Source of the DNA: CBDANZ01 sp965197865
GTDB lineage: Bacteria; Acidobacteriota; Vicinamibacteria; Vicinamibacterales; CAVVIG01
Assembly (NCBI GenBank): GCA_965197865.1
Contig: CBDANZ010000004.1
Location: 434,001-498,000, forward strand
DNA: 64,000 nucleotides
Reading direction: 5' to 3'
The stretch's first letter is position 1, and each line of letters opens with the position of its first letter. A model generated the notes under the pieces. It saw only the letters and a program-made list of their open reading frames with translations, made no database searches and was not told where the DNA came from. The position numbers and the translations under genes were made by a program. Below are positions 1-8,611 of the stretch, one piece after another.

Positions 1-2
1 GC

Positions 3-380
3 GTCCGCGTGTTCCCGCCTCAGGGTCGACCGCGTGTGTTATGGCTCGGCATGACGGCTGGTGAGCGTGAAACGATCGAGCTAGAGCGGCGCGTCGCATT
101 GCGACTCGAACGGACGGGTGTCGACCTCGATCCGCGGCCGTTTCAACCTCACCTGACGCTGGGTCGGTGGCGCGACCGCCGGAGGTCGGGGCGTCTCGAG
201 CGGGCCGAGGGGCGAGGAGGATTGAGGGGCGACAGCCCGAAGTTGGACTGGCCCCCCGAAATCCACGGAGCGAAAGTCGCCAGCATGGTAGTTGCCGCCG
301 TTACACTGTTCCAAAGTCGGCTATCCTCGTCGGGACCGACCTATACTCGCCTGGCTGGCGCGCGCCTGACATGTCCCTGA
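3..380 (+). CDS. thpR: RNA 2',3'-cyclic phosphodiesterase (ThpR/LigT-like), C-terminal part
   Basis: The reading frame enters from the left edge and ends at a TGA at 378-380. The visible part carries HLTLGR, which matches the second HxTx motif of the 2H phosphoesterase family (ThpR/LigT, opening of 2',3'-cyclic phosphates in RNA). It is followed by a typical tail with VTLFQSRLSSSGPTYTRL. The first HxTx motif would lie upstream of the window. The gene overlaps the start of plsY by 10 bp, so the two are probably co-transcribed. The family call rests on one motif and the tail pattern. The true start is not visible. Confidence 0.75.
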   Translation, partial: VRVFPPQGRPRVLWLGMTAGERETIELERRVALRLERTGVDLDPRPFQPHLTLGRWRDRRRSGRLERAEGRGGLRGDSPKLDWPPEIHGAKVASMVVAAVTLFQSRLSSSGPTYTRLAGARLTCP

Positions 381-964
381 ACGCTCTTCTGGCCGTTCTC
401 GCGTCCTACTTGTTCGGCTCCATCCCGTTCGCACTGCTCCTGGCTCGACGCTGGGGCGTGTCTGACCTGCGCCAGATTGGAAGCGGGACCTCGGGGGCCG
501 CCAACGTGCTGCGCGTGTTCGGAGCGACCGCCGGGGCCACCGTCATGCTCCTCGATATGGCGAAGGGCGCGGGCGGCGTGCTGCTGGCCCAACAACTGGA
601 CAGCGCCGGCGCGGCGCCGGCGGGTCTTGCGGCAATCGTCGGTCACGTCTACCCCGTGTGGTTCCGCTTTCAGGGAGGGAAAGGAGTCGCCACGGCGTGC
701 GGCGTCTTCTTAGTACTGTCGCCGTTGGCGGTCCTGCCGCCAGTCGCGATCTTCATCGCGAGCGCCTGGATCACGAAGTACATTTCAATCGGCTCGGTGC
801 TTGCGTCGATTGCGTTGACGCCGATGGTGTACGCGGCGGGGAGCCCGACGCCGGTCGTCGCCGCTGCGCTGGCTGCGGCCGCTCTCATCGTGTTTCAGCA
901 CCGATCCAACGTGTCTCGCGTACGCGCGGGCACCGAGCGGCGGCTCGGGGTGAGGATTCACTAG
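371..964 (+). CDS. plsY: Glycerol-3-phosphate acyltransferase PlsY
   Basis: This 197-residue integral membrane protein transfers an acyl group from acyl phosphate to glycerol 3-phosphate, the first step of phospholipid synthesis. Visible family motifs are GSIPF (residues 16-20), GSGTSGAANV (37-46) and GGKGVAT (102-108), among several hydrophobic segments. In most PlsY proteins the second motif is GSGNxG, so the Thr in place of Asn is slightly unusual. The ATG at 371 gives the standard family N-terminus. The frame is open further upstream, but that part overlaps the preceding gene. The stop directly abuts the gpsA start, consistent with one lipid-synthesis operon. Confidence 0.93.
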   Translation: MSLNALLAVLASYLFGSIPFALLLARRWGVSDLRQIGSGTSGAANVLRVFGATAGATVMLLDMAKGAGGVLLAQQLDSAGAAPAGLAAIVGHVYPVWFRFQGGKGVATACGVFLVLSPLAVLPPVAIFIASAWITKYISIGSVLASIALTPMVYAAGSPTPVVAAALAAAALIVFQHRSNVSRVRAGTERRLGVRIH

Positions 965-1969
965 ATGGGCACGGTAACCGTGCTGGGTGCTGGCACTTGG
1001 GGAACGGCACTGGCGATGCATCTCGGACGCGTCGGTCACGACGTACGACTCTGGGCGCGCGATCCGGCACTCGCCGCCAAAATTTCGTCGTGCCGCGCCA
1101 ATCCCGTGTACCTGGGGGACATGCTGCTGCCAGACCGCGTGCTGGTTACCGACACGCTCGAGACGGCACTCGGCGGCAGCGGACTGGTCGTCTCCGCGGT
1201 CCCTTCTCACGGCTGCCGCGCGGTGATTCAGGCGGTCCGACCGCACATTCGACCCCACGCGACGATTGTGAGCGCGACCAAGGGGCTCGAGACGGAGTCG
1301 CTGCTCCGCATGTCGCAGGTGATCACAGAGGAGCTTGGTGCCGGCCGTCCGGTGGTGGTGCTGTCAGGCCCGAGTTTCGCGATTGAGGTCGCGCGCCAGC
1401 TTCCCACAGTGGTGCTCGCAGCCTCCAGTGATGCCGTTGCCACCGAACTGGTGCAGGAGGAGTTTCGAGGGCCTTTCTTCCGCCTGTATGGATCGTCAGA
1501 CGTGATCGGTGTCGAGATAGGCGGCGCGCTGAAGAACATCATCGCGATCGCGGCCGGGGTTGTCGAAGGTTTGGGCCTGGGACACAACGCGCTTGCGGCG
1601 CTGATCACGCGCGGGTTGGCGGAAATTACGCGGCTGGCCTGCGCCGCCGGCGGCCAGCGTGAGACGACGGCAGGCCTGAGCGGCCTGGGCGATCTGGTCT
1701 TGACCTGCACGGGTACGTTGAGCCGCAACCGCCATGTGGGCGTCGAGCTCTCGCGCGGACGGCGTCTGTCTGACATCCTGGCCGGGATGAAGATGATCGC
1801 TGAAGGGGTGAACACGACAAGGGCGGCGCTCGCGCTCGGCCGCCGTTACGGCGTCGAGCTACCGATTACGACCCAGATGGCCGCCGTGCTCGATGGCCGA
1901 TCGGATGTACGTACGGCGGTCGAGGCGCTGATGCTTCGGCGCCAGCGGGCCGAGGCTGAGACGGCTTGA
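965..1969 (+). CDS. gpsA: Glycerol-3-phosphate dehydrogenase [NAD(P)+]
   Basis: A cytoplasmic enzyme of 334 residues that interconverts dihydroxyacetone phosphate and sn-glycerol 3-phosphate, the substrate of PlsY. The N-terminal nucleotide-binding motif GAGTWGTALA is at residues 8-17. SATKG (103-107), SGPSFA (134-139), the catalytic-lysine motif GALKN (187-191) and GLGDLVLTC (240-248) follow in the family order. The ATG begins on the base after the plsY stop. Length and motifs are complete and nothing is odd. Confidence 0.96.
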   Translation: MGTVTVLGAGTWGTALAMHLGRVGHDVRLWARDPALAAKISSCRANPVYLGDMLLPDRVLVTDTLETALGGSGLVVSAVPSHGCRAVIQAVRPHIRPHATIVSATKGLETESLLRMSQVITEELGAGRPVVVLSGPSFAIEVARQLPTVVLAASSDAVATELVQEEFRGPFFRLYGSSDVIGVEIGGALKNIIAIAAGVVEGLGLGHNALAALITRGLAEITRLACAAGGQRETTAGLSGLGDLVLTCTGTLSRNRHVGVELSRGRRLSDILAGMKMIAEGVNTTRAALALGRRYGVELPITTQMAAVLDGRSDVRTAVEALMLRRQRAEAETA

Positions 1970-2012
1970 TCCCTTCAGAGGGTTCAAGTGTTCTAACCGT
2001 AGAACCTGTAAG

Positions 2013-2945
2013 ATGCGGTCGATGGGATTCCTCGGGCGGATTCGTGACGGTCTCGCCCGCACCAAGCAGCACATCGTCGAGCGGTTCGACGAAATCGCCC
2101 GACACGCCGATGAGCCCGATCGTCGCCGGCTTCCCCTCGACGTCGACACGATCGGCGCGCTCGAAGAGCTACTCATTGCGGCCGACATCGGCGTCGCCGC
2201 CACTGGGCGCATTATCGCGGCGGTGAGGTACGCCTCGCGCGATGGCGAGAGCCTCCGGGATCTCGTAAAGCGGGAAATCCGCGGCGTGTTCGACATCCTC
2301 GATGCGCCAGTCGAGGCGTCGGGTCGGCTGAAGGTGATCCTGATCGTCGGGGTCAACGGCACTGGCAAGACGACGACCGTCGGAAAGCTGGCAAACCTGA
2401 TGAAGCAGGATGGTCGCCAGGCGGTTGTGTGCGCCGCCGACACGTTTCGCGCGGCTGCCGTCGAGCAGCTCGAGATCTGGGCCGGCCGGGCCGGCGTCGA
2501 CATGGTACGCGCGAAGGAGGGCGCCGATCCAGCGGCAGTCGTGTTCGACGCGATTTCGTCGGCCAAGGCCAGCGGACGCGACCTTGTGATCATCGACACG
2601 GCCGGCCGGCTGCACACGCGCGTGAATCTGATGAAGGAGCTCGACAAGATCCGGCGCGTGGCCGCGCGAGAGGCACCCGGGGCGCCGCAGGAGGTTCTGC
2701 TCGTGCTCGACGCCACGGTGGGTCAGAACGGCCTCGCGCAGGCGCGTGAGTTCACGAGCGCCGCTGGCGTGAACGGCATCGTACTGGCCAAGCTCGACGG
2801 CACGGCGAAGGGCGGCATCGCCGTCGCGATCGCGCACGATCTGAAGCTCCCGATCCGCTACGTGGGCGTCGGGGAAAACATCGACGATCTCGTTCCGTTT
2901 TCGGTAGACGAGTACGTTGATGGCCTCTTTGAAGAGACATGGTGA
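2013..2945 (+). CDS. ftsY: Signal recognition particle receptor FtsY
   Basis: A 310-residue SRP-family GTPase that docks Ffh-ribosome complexes at the membrane. It has an N-domain helical bundle (about residues 15-95) and a G domain with GVNGTGKT (113-120), DTFRAAA (143-149), DTAGR (195-199) and AKLD (259-262). It lacks the long acidic A-domain of E. coli FtsY; the short form is common in other phyla. Two ATGs (2013 and 2022) are possible and the first is used here. Its partner gene ffh lies about 3 kb downstream. The 3' end overlaps ribD by 7 bp. Confidence 0.96.
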   Translation: MRSMGFLGRIRDGLARTKQHIVERFDEIARHADEPDRRRLPLDVDTIGALEELLIAADIGVAATGRIIAAVRYASRDGESLRDLVKREIRGVFDILDAPVEASGRLKVILIVGVNGTGKTTTVGKLANLMKQDGRQAVVCAADTFRAAAVEQLEIWAGRAGVDMVRAKEGADPAAVVFDAISSAKASGRDLVIIDTAGRLHTRVNLMKELDKIRRVAAREAPGAPQEVLLVLDATVGQNGLAQAREFTSAAGVNGIVLAKLDGTAKGGIAVAIAHDLKLPIRYVGVGENIDDLVPFSVDEYVDGLFEETW

Positions 2946-4036
2946 AGCAGGTGCTGCAGCCGTCCGACTACATGGGACGCGCGCTGTTCCACGCCCAGCG
3001 CGGCCGGGGACAGGCCAGTCCGAATCCGCTGGTCGGCGCGGTCGTGGTGTCGGCCGACGGCGTCGTCGTGGGGCACGGATATCACCGGCGCGCGGGCGAA
3101 CCGCACGCCGAAGTGCACGCGCTCGATATGGCAGGCACGCGAGCGCGGGGAGGCACGCTGTACTCGACGTTGGAGCCTTGCAGCCACATGGGCCGGACGG
3201 GCCCATGCGTCGTGCGGATTGTCGAAGCCGGAATCGCCCATGTGGTCGCGGCGGGCGAGGATCCTTACCCGCGCGTCAGTGGGCGTGGCTTTGCGTACTT
3301 AAGGAGCCAGGGTGTGAGTGTGGAGGTCGGCATGTGCGGCGTGGCCGCGACACGGCTCAATCAGCCGTTCTTCACGCTGACTCGGGAGCGGCGTCCGTTT
3401 GTGGTTCTCAAGGCGGCGGTGAGCCTCGACCTCTGCATCACGGCAGCGCTGGGACGCCCGACTGAGCTCACCTCGGCACCCGCCAATCGGCACGCGCAGC
3501 GCGTGCGCGCCGAAATCGACGCGATCGGGGTCGGTGTGGGAACGATTCTCGCCGACGATCCGCTGCTCACCTCCCGTGACACGTACCGCGAACGGCCGCT
3601 CACGCGGGTCATTTTCGACCGCGAGCTGCGGACGCCACCCGACGCGCGGGTGCTCTCGACACCCGAAGCCGGCCCTGTCATCATCGTCACGACGGCTTCA
3701 GGGGCTCGACGGGTGGCACTGCGCAGGCGCCTCGAAGAGCGGGGCGCCACGCTCGAAATAGCCCCCGACGGGAGTCTGCGAGCCGCGCTCGGACGCCTCG
3801 GCGCACGACAGATCAGCTCGCTTCTGCTGGAAGGCGGGGCAGCCGTGCATCGGGCGGCGTTGGACGAGGGCGTGGCGGACTTTGTGCGACTCTACGTGAC
3901 GCCTCACGTCCTAGGCCCCAGCGGGCTCCGGTTCCTGAATGGCCGGTCGTTTTCGACCTCCGAGCTCATGGAGCGCCGGGTCGAGCCACTCGGCCCGGAC
4001 GTCCTCATCGAAGGGTATGTTCACGGGCCTCGTTGA
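2939..4036 (+). CDS. ribD: Bifunctional pyrimidine deaminase/reductase RibD
   Basis: This 365-residue enzyme catalyses the second and third steps of riboflavin synthesis. The N-terminal deaminase half has the zinc and catalytic motifs HAE (56-58) and PCSHMGRTGPC (80-90). The reductase half (about 150-360) has GVGTILADDPLL and LLLEGGA. In the reductase domain the usual SLDGK/R-I sequence reads SLDLCI, so a normally conserved Gly-Lys/Arg pair is replaced. It overlaps ftsY upstream and ribE downstream (by 20 bp), so the rib genes appear translationally coupled. Confidence 0.93.
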   Translation: MVKQVLQPSDYMGRALFHAQRGRGQASPNPLVGAVVVSADGVVVGHGYHRRAGEPHAEVHALDMAGTRARGGTLYSTLEPCSHMGRTGPCVVRIVEAGIAHVVAAGEDPYPRVSGRGFAYLRSQGVSVEVGMCGVAATRLNQPFFTLTRERRPFVVLKAAVSLDLCITAALGRPTELTSAPANRHAQRVRAEIDAIGVGVGTILADDPLLTSRDTYRERPLTRVIFDRELRTPPDARVLSTPEAGPVIIVTTASGARRVALRRRLEERGATLEIAPDGSLRAALGRLGARQISSLLLEGGAAVHRAALDEGVADFVRLYVTPHVLGPSGLRFLNGRSFSTSELMERRVEPLGPDVLIEGYVHGPR

Positions 4037-4655
4037 AGCGGTCGGCGAGGTGGTTGATTGCACGCCCGCGAGCGGCGGCAAGCGACTGCGCATCCGATCG
4101 CAGCTTGCGTGCGAGCTCGCGCCGGGCGACAGCCTGGCAGTCAGCGGCGTGTGTCTCACGGTAATTCTCGTCGAAGACTCCGAGATTTGCGCCGACATTA
4201 GCCCCGAGACGCTGCGGGTGACAACGCTCGGATCCTTGTCGCCGAGCGTGGTCGTAAACCTCGAGCGGCCGCTTCGCGCGGACGGCCGGCTGGGTGGTCA
4301 CTTCGTGCATGGGCATGTGGACGCCATGGGCCACATCGAGCAGCTGCGGCCGGACGCGGATTTTCACTGGCTGACGGTCAGTTTTCCACCGCGCCTGGCG
4401 CCCTACATCGTGCAGAAGGGGTCGATTGCCGTGGACGGGATTAGCTTGACAGTCGCGGACCTCGACGACGGCCGGTTCGATACGCAGATCATCCCGTTTA
4501 CGCTGGCGCACACGAACTTGCAGCGCGCGCAGTTGCGCGATGGCGTCAACCTGGAATGCGACATGGTCGGGAAGTACGTGGTCAGGGCCGTGGAACTTGC
4601 GGGATTGCCGCCGCCTGGGTCCGGACGTGGTAGTAGTGGTAGTAAGTGGGAGTAA
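4017..4655 (+). CDS. ribE: Riboflavin synthase alpha subunit
   Basis: A 212-residue protein that dismutates two 6,7-dimethyl-8-ribityllumazine molecules to riboflavin. It shows the duplicated lumazine-binding fold: MFTGLVEAVGEV at the N-terminus, GHFVHGHVD in the middle, SIAVDGISLTV opening the second half and ECDMVGKYV near the end. The ATG at 4017 is chosen because the family almost always begins MFTG; the frame is open further upstream inside ribD. The last 15 or so residues are a low-complexity Gly/Ser tail. The gene overlaps ribD by 20 bp. Confidence 0.95.
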   Translation: MFTGLVEAVGEVVDCTPASGGKRLRIRSQLACELAPGDSLAVSGVCLTVILVEDSEICADISPETLRVTTLGSLSPSVVVNLERPLRADGRLGGHFVHGHVDAMGHIEQLRPDADFHWLTVSFPPRLAPYIVQKGSIAVDGISLTVADLDDGRFDTQIIPFTLAHTNLQRAQLRDGVNLECDMVGKYVVRAVELAGLPPPGSGRGSSGSKWE

Positions 4656-4707
4656 TTAGGTAACCTCCTGTTGCTTGCGTGGCCCCGTGGTAGGGCCTTG
4701 AGAGACG

Positions 4708-5955
4708 ATGGACCGACAAATCGAAATTATTAAAGGCGCACGCCGGCGGTCGCGTCCGTTCGCACGCGTCGAGGATGCCGTCGAAGCCATTAAGTCCGGC
4801 CGGATCGTTGTCGTCGTAGACGACGAGGACCGCGAGAACGAGGGCGATCTGACGATCGCCGCCGAGAAAGTCACGCCCGAGGCCATCAACTTCATGGCCC
4901 GATACGGCCGCGGGCTGATTTGCACGTCCCTGACATCGGAGCGGCTGGACGAGCTGGAGATTCCGCTCATGGTGTCGCAGAACACCTCGCGGTTCGGCAC
5001 GGCGTTCTGCGTGCCGGTCGAAGCAAAGGGCCGGACGACAACCGGTATCTCGGCGGCCGATCGCGCGGCAACGGTGCTCGCGCTGATCGATAGGGCGACG
5101 CGCCCCTCCGATCTTGCGCGTCCGGGTCACACGTTTCCGCTGCGGGCGCGGACCGGTGGCGTCATCGTCCGGGCTGGCCAGACCGAAGCCGCGGTCGATC
5201 TCGCGCGGATCGCGGGCCTCTATCCCGCAGGCGTAATCTGCGAAGTGATGAACAACGACGGCACCATGGCGCGCGTGCCCCAGTTGACCAAGTTTGCAAG
5301 GAAGCACGAGCTTCTGATGATCACAATTGCTGACCTGATCCAGTACCGCATGCGCACCGAGTCGCTGGTGAGGCGCGTGGCGACCGCCCAGCTTCCGACT
5401 TCGCACGGCAAGTTCCAGATCCACGCCTTCGAGAACCAGCTCGAGAAGCAGACGCACGTCGCCCTCGTACGCGGCAACGTCACAGACGGTCACGACGTAC
5501 TGGTGCGCGTGCACTCGAAGTGCCTCACCGGCGACGTGCTTCACTCGACTCGTTGCGACTGCGGCGCGCAGCTCGAGGCGGCGATGCGGCGGATCGCGCA
5601 GGAAGAGCGGGGCGTGTTGCTGTACTTGAATCAGGAGGGCCGCGGAATCGGCCTCGTGAACAAGATTCGCGCCTACGGGCTGCAGGACGAGGGCTGCGAT
5701 ACGGTCGAGGCCAACGAGCGGCTCGGCTTTAAACCCGACCAGCGCGATTACGGCGTCGGCGTGCAGATCCTGCGCGCGCTCGGCGTCCGGTCCATGCGGC
5801 TTCTGAGCAACAATCCGCGAAAGCTCGTCGGGATCCAGGGCTACGGATTGTCAATTTCTGAATGGCTGCCGCTCGAAATTCCCGCTTCCGAATCGACGCG
5901 CCGCTACCTCAAGACGAAGAAGGAAAAACTGGGGCACAAGCTCTCCAGCGTCTGA
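4708..5955 (+). CDS. ribBA: Bifunctional 3,4-dihydroxy-2-butanone-4-phosphate synthase / GTP cyclohydrolase II
   Basis: This 415-residue fusion supplies both precursors of the riboflavin pathway. The RibB half has the acidic metal motif DDEDRENEGD (38-47), RYGRGLICTSL and RTGGVIVRAG. The RibA half (from about 215) has a zinc site with Cys272, Cys283 and Cys285 and the motif GRGIGL (311-316). It follows ribE after a 52-bp gap. ribH (lumazine synthase), often next in such clusters, is not in the window. No FMN riboswitch signature was seen upstream of ribD or ribBA. Confidence 0.96.
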   Translation: MDRQIEIIKGARRRSRPFARVEDAVEAIKSGRIVVVVDDEDRENEGDLTIAAEKVTPEAINFMARYGRGLICTSLTSERLDELEIPLMVSQNTSRFGTAFCVPVEAKGRTTTGISAADRAATVLALIDRATRPSDLARPGHTFPLRARTGGVIVRAGQTEAAVDLARIAGLYPAGVICEVMNNDGTMARVPQLTKFARKHELLMITIADLIQYRMRTESLVRRVATAQLPTSHGKFQIHAFENQLEKQTHVALVRGNVTDGHDVLVRVHSKCLTGDVLHSTRCDCGAQLEAAMRRIAQEERGVLLYLNQEGRGIGLVNKIRAYGLQDEGCDTVEANERLGFKPDQRDYGVGVQILRALGVRSMRLLSNNPRKLVGIQGYGLSISEWLPLEIPASESTRRYLKTKKEKLGHKLSSV

Positions 5956-5987
5956 CGTTTGAATCGGTCGGCTCGCGAGAGCTTATG

Positions 5988-6017
5988 TTGACAGCCTGTA
6001 ACCCCATCCATTACGAT
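5988..6017 (+). promoter_or_regulatory. Candidate sigma-70 promoter for the ffh-rpsP-rnhB gene cluster
   Basis: A perfect -35 hexamer TTGACA (5988-5993) is followed 18 bp later by TACGAT (6012-6017, four of six bases of TATAAT), 38 bp before the ffh start. A second -10-like TAGAAT lies at 6030-6035. This is the largest gap in the ribBA-to-rnhB run, so a promoter is expected here. Identification is by eye only. Confidence 0.45.
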
Positions 6018-6055
6018 AAGAGTTTCAGCTAGAATAGCTTAGCGGTCCTCGGTCC

Positions 6056-7435
6056 ATGTTTGAGTCTCTCGGTGGCCGCCTGCAGGCCGTCTTCAAGGCG
6101 CTTCGCGGCGAGGCGCGGCTGACACCCGACAACATCGAAGCCGCGCTGCTCGACATTCGGCTGGCTCTGCTCGAGGCCGACGTCAACTTCAAGGTCGTCA
6201 AGGCGTTTGTCGACCGCGTCCGCGATCGCGCGATGGGCCGGGATGTCATGCACAGCCTCTCGCCGTCGCAGGAGGTCGTCAAGATCGTCCGCGAGGAGAT
6301 GGTGGCGCTCTTTGGCAACGCCGAAGGCGGCCTCCAGCCGACGAACAGACGGCCACGCGTCGTCCTATTGCTGGGCCTGCAGGGTGCCGGCAAGACGACG
6401 ATGGCCGGCAAGCTCGCGAAGTGGTTGACGAAGCAGGGACACCATTCGTTGCTGGTTTCAACCGACGTGAAGCGGCCCGCTGCGATTCAGCAGTTGAGCG
6501 TCGTTGCGGAGAAAGCGTCGGTTCGCGTGCACGATCTGGCCGGCCAGACGGATCCGGTTTCGCGCGCCAAGAGCGCGGTCGGCGAAGGGACGAATCTCGG
6601 CTTCGACGTCGTCATCATCGACTCGGCGGGCCGGCTGCACATCGACGACGACCTGATGACCGAGCTCGCCGCGATCAAGAATTCGACGGACCCAAGCGAC
6701 CTGCTGTACGTCGCCGACGCGATGACCGGGCAGGATGCGGTCAAGAGCGCGGGGGAGTTCAATCGCCGCGTGGGGATCACCGGCGTCGTGCTCACGAAGC
6801 TAGACGGCGATGCGCGCGGCGGCGCGGCGCTATCTGTGGCGTCGGTCGTCGGCGTGCCGGTCGCGTTTGCCGGTATTGGCGAGCGGTTGGAAGATCTCGA
6901 ACCGTTTAATCCGGAGCGCGTGGTCTCACGCGTGCTCGGCATGGGCGACGTGCTCTCGCTTATCGAGCGGGCCGAGGCGGCGATCGACGAAGGGGATGCT
7001 GAGCGGCTTGAAGAGAGGATCCGGGCAAGCGAGTTTAGGCTCGATGATTTTCGCGATCAACTCAAGACGATCCGGAAGATGGGACCGCTCGAGCAGATCG
7101 TGGGAATGTTGCCCGGGGCGGGCGCCGTCAAAGCGCTCGCGGGGGGCAAGCCCCTTCTAGACAGTGTCGAAGGGGCCGAGCAGATGAGCCGGGTGGAGGC
7201 GATCATCAACTCGATGACGCCGGACGAGCGGCGGAAGCACCACATCATCGACGGCAGCTGTCGAAAGCGGATCGCGAAGGGCAGCGGAACGTCGGTGGAA
7301 GAAGTGAACAGGCTGCTGAAGCAGTTCGTGCAGATGCAGAAGATGTTGAAGTCGTTCGGTGGCATGGCCGGGCTGTCCGGCGGCGGGAAGCAGGCGCGTC
7401 GGCGAGCGATGCAGAGGCTGCGCAATCGCGTGTAG
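6056..7435 (+). CDS. ffh: Signal recognition particle protein Ffh
   Basis: The SRP GTPase, 459 residues. It binds signal sequences and 4.5S RNA and pairs with FtsY at the membrane. The N domain spans about residues 1-95. The G domain carries GLQGAGKTT (107-115), DTAGR-type DSAGRLH and TKLDGDARGG. The methionine-rich M domain (about 300-459) includes GSGTSVEEVNRLLKQF and MQKMLKSFGGM. No 4.5S RNA gene was recognised nearby. It heads a compact gene cluster for ribosome and RNA functions. Confidence 0.97.
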   Translation: MFESLGGRLQAVFKALRGEARLTPDNIEAALLDIRLALLEADVNFKVVKAFVDRVRDRAMGRDVMHSLSPSQEVVKIVREEMVALFGNAEGGLQPTNRRPRVVLLLGLQGAGKTTMAGKLAKWLTKQGHHSLLVSTDVKRPAAIQQLSVVAEKASVRVHDLAGQTDPVSRAKSAVGEGTNLGFDVVIIDSAGRLHIDDDLMTELAAIKNSTDPSDLLYVADAMTGQDAVKSAGEFNRRVGITGVVLTKLDGDARGGAALSVASVVGVPVAFAGIGERLEDLEPFNPERVVSRVLGMGDVLSLIERAEAAIDEGDAERLEERIRASEFRLDDFRDQLKTIRKMGPLEQIVGMLPGAGAVKALAGGKPLLDSVEGAEQMSRVEAIINSMTPDERRKHHIIDGSCRKRIAKGSGTSVEEVNRLLKQFVQMQKMLKSFGGMAGLSGGGKQARRRAMQRLRNRV

Positions 7436-7493
7436 CGGGCACGGCGGCACATTTCGGTCCGTGAGAGCCTCGGGCCGTTTTCAGGAGAGCAAG

Positions 7494-7766
7494 ATGGTCA
7501 TGATTCGTCTTCGACGGGAGGGCTCCAAGAAGCGCCCGTTCTTCCGCGTGGTGGTTACCGACTCACGGGCGGCTCGCGATGGCAGATTCGTCGAGATTCT
7601 CGGCCACTACAACCCGCGCGCGAAACCCGCGGTGGTCAAGGTGGACAAGGAGCGTGTCAACTACTGGATCAAGCGGGGCGCGCGGCCGTCCGATTCCGTC
7701 CGGACGCTCATCGCGCGACATCTGACCACATCGGCGGCTCCTCCCGCGGCGGAACCGGCGCGATGA
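7494..7766 (+). CDS. rpsP: 30S ribosomal protein S16
   Basis: A 90-residue ribosomal protein starting MVMIRLRREG and containing KKRPFFRVVV and the conserved GRFVEILGHYNP. A GGAGA-like ribosome binding site lies about 8 bp before the ATG at 7494; the second ATG (7500) is also possible. The frame is open upstream to 7359, inside the end of ffh, but that extension is not family-like. The stop overlaps the khpA start in an ATGA arrangement. Confidence 0.96.
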   Translation: MVMIRLRREGSKKRPFFRVVVTDSRAARDGRFVEILGHYNPRAKPAVVKVDKERVNYWIKRGARPSDSVRTLIARHLTTSAAPPAAEPAR

Positions 7767-8026
7767 ACGAGGCGAACGGCGTTCGTGCAGTCGTCGAGGT
7801 TCTCGCGTGCGCATTGACCGACCGACCGGATGAGGTGCACGTGAAGGAATCACTGCACAGAGGGACGACCCTCGTCGAGCTGTATGTCGCCCCAGGCGAG
7901 CTCGGACGTGTAATTGGGAAGCAGGGGCGCACGGCGGCCGCGCTGCGCACGCTTGCGGCCTCCGCCGGAGAAAAAGAAGGCAAGACGGTCACGCTCGAAA
8001 TACGAGACGCGCCGTACAAGGGGTGA
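7763..8026 (+). CDS. khpA: KH-domain RNA-binding protein KhpA
   Basis: A small protein of 87 residues with one KH domain whose GxxG loop is GKQG within RVIGKQGRTAAALR. The position between rpsP and rimM is the standard one for KhpA (YlqC), an RNA-binding protein that in some bacteria pairs with KhpB. It overlaps rpsP by 4 bp and ends 36 bp before the preferred rimM start. Family and context agree. Confidence 0.92.
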   Translation: MNEANGVRAVVEVLACALTDRPDEVHVKESLHRGTTLVELYVAPGELGRVIGKQGRTAAALRTLAASAGEKEGKTVTLEIRDAPYKG

Positions 8027-8062
8027 ATCGTGCCCTCGTTGCTGCAACTGGGCACTCGTGCA

Positions 8063-8602
8063 ATGGTAGCGAAATGGGACGAGATGGCAGTCGTCGGGCG
8101 GATTGCCAGGACGCACGGCATCCGCGGCCAGGTAATCGTGAACCTTGAAACCGACTTTCCAGGCGAACGGTTTCAGCCTGGGGCTGAGCTCTTCATTAAT
8201 CGATTGGGACGGGTCGAGCCGATAACCATTACGGCGGTCAGGCTTCAGCAGGGGCGGTCGGTGATTGGGATTCGCGGCGTCGAAGATATGAACGCCGCCC
8301 GTGCGCTCGCTGGCGCCGAGCTGCGGGTGCCGCTGGACCGGCTGGCGACGCTGCCGTCTGAGACGTTCTACCAGCACGACCTGGTTGGCTGCCGCGTCGA
8401 GACGCGGGCGGGCGAGCCGATCGGCGCGGTGATTGGCGTGGAGGGCACGATGGGCGGTAGCCGACTGGTTGTCGAGACCACCGGCGGCGAGGTGCTGGTG
8501 CCGCTCGCGAGGGAGATCTGCACGATCGTAGATCCGGCCGCGAAACGGATCGTGATCGATCCGCCGGACGGATTATTGGATTTGAACCAGCGGAGCCAAT
8601 GA
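8063..8602 (+). CDS. rimM: Ribosome maturation factor RimM
   Basis: This protein binds S19 and helps mature the 30S head. VGRIARTHGIRGQV near the start and the PRC-barrel region FYQHDLVGC...GEVLVPLAREI in the second half are diagnostic. The frame is open from a GTG at 8030. The ATG at 8063 (about 179 residues) is preferred because the upstream part adds non-conserved residues; a third ATG at 8084 is also possible. It sits 9 bp before trmD in the conserved rpsP-rimM-trmD-rplS order. Confidence 0.93.
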   Translation: MVAKWDEMAVVGRIARTHGIRGQVIVNLETDFPGERFQPGAELFINRLGRVEPITITAVRLQQGRSVIGIRGVEDMNAARALAGAELRVPLDRLATLPSETFYQHDLVGCRVETRAGEPIGAVIGVEGTMGGSRLVVETTGGEVLVPLAREICTIVDPAAKRIVIDPPDGLLDLNQRSQ

Positions 8603-8611
8603 CTTTCTGTT

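Noticed and set aside
2939..5955. FMN riboswitch for the rib genes
   Set aside because: ribD and ribE start inside upstream genes, and the 52-bp gap before ribBA is too short and lacks the conserved FMN aptamer segments.
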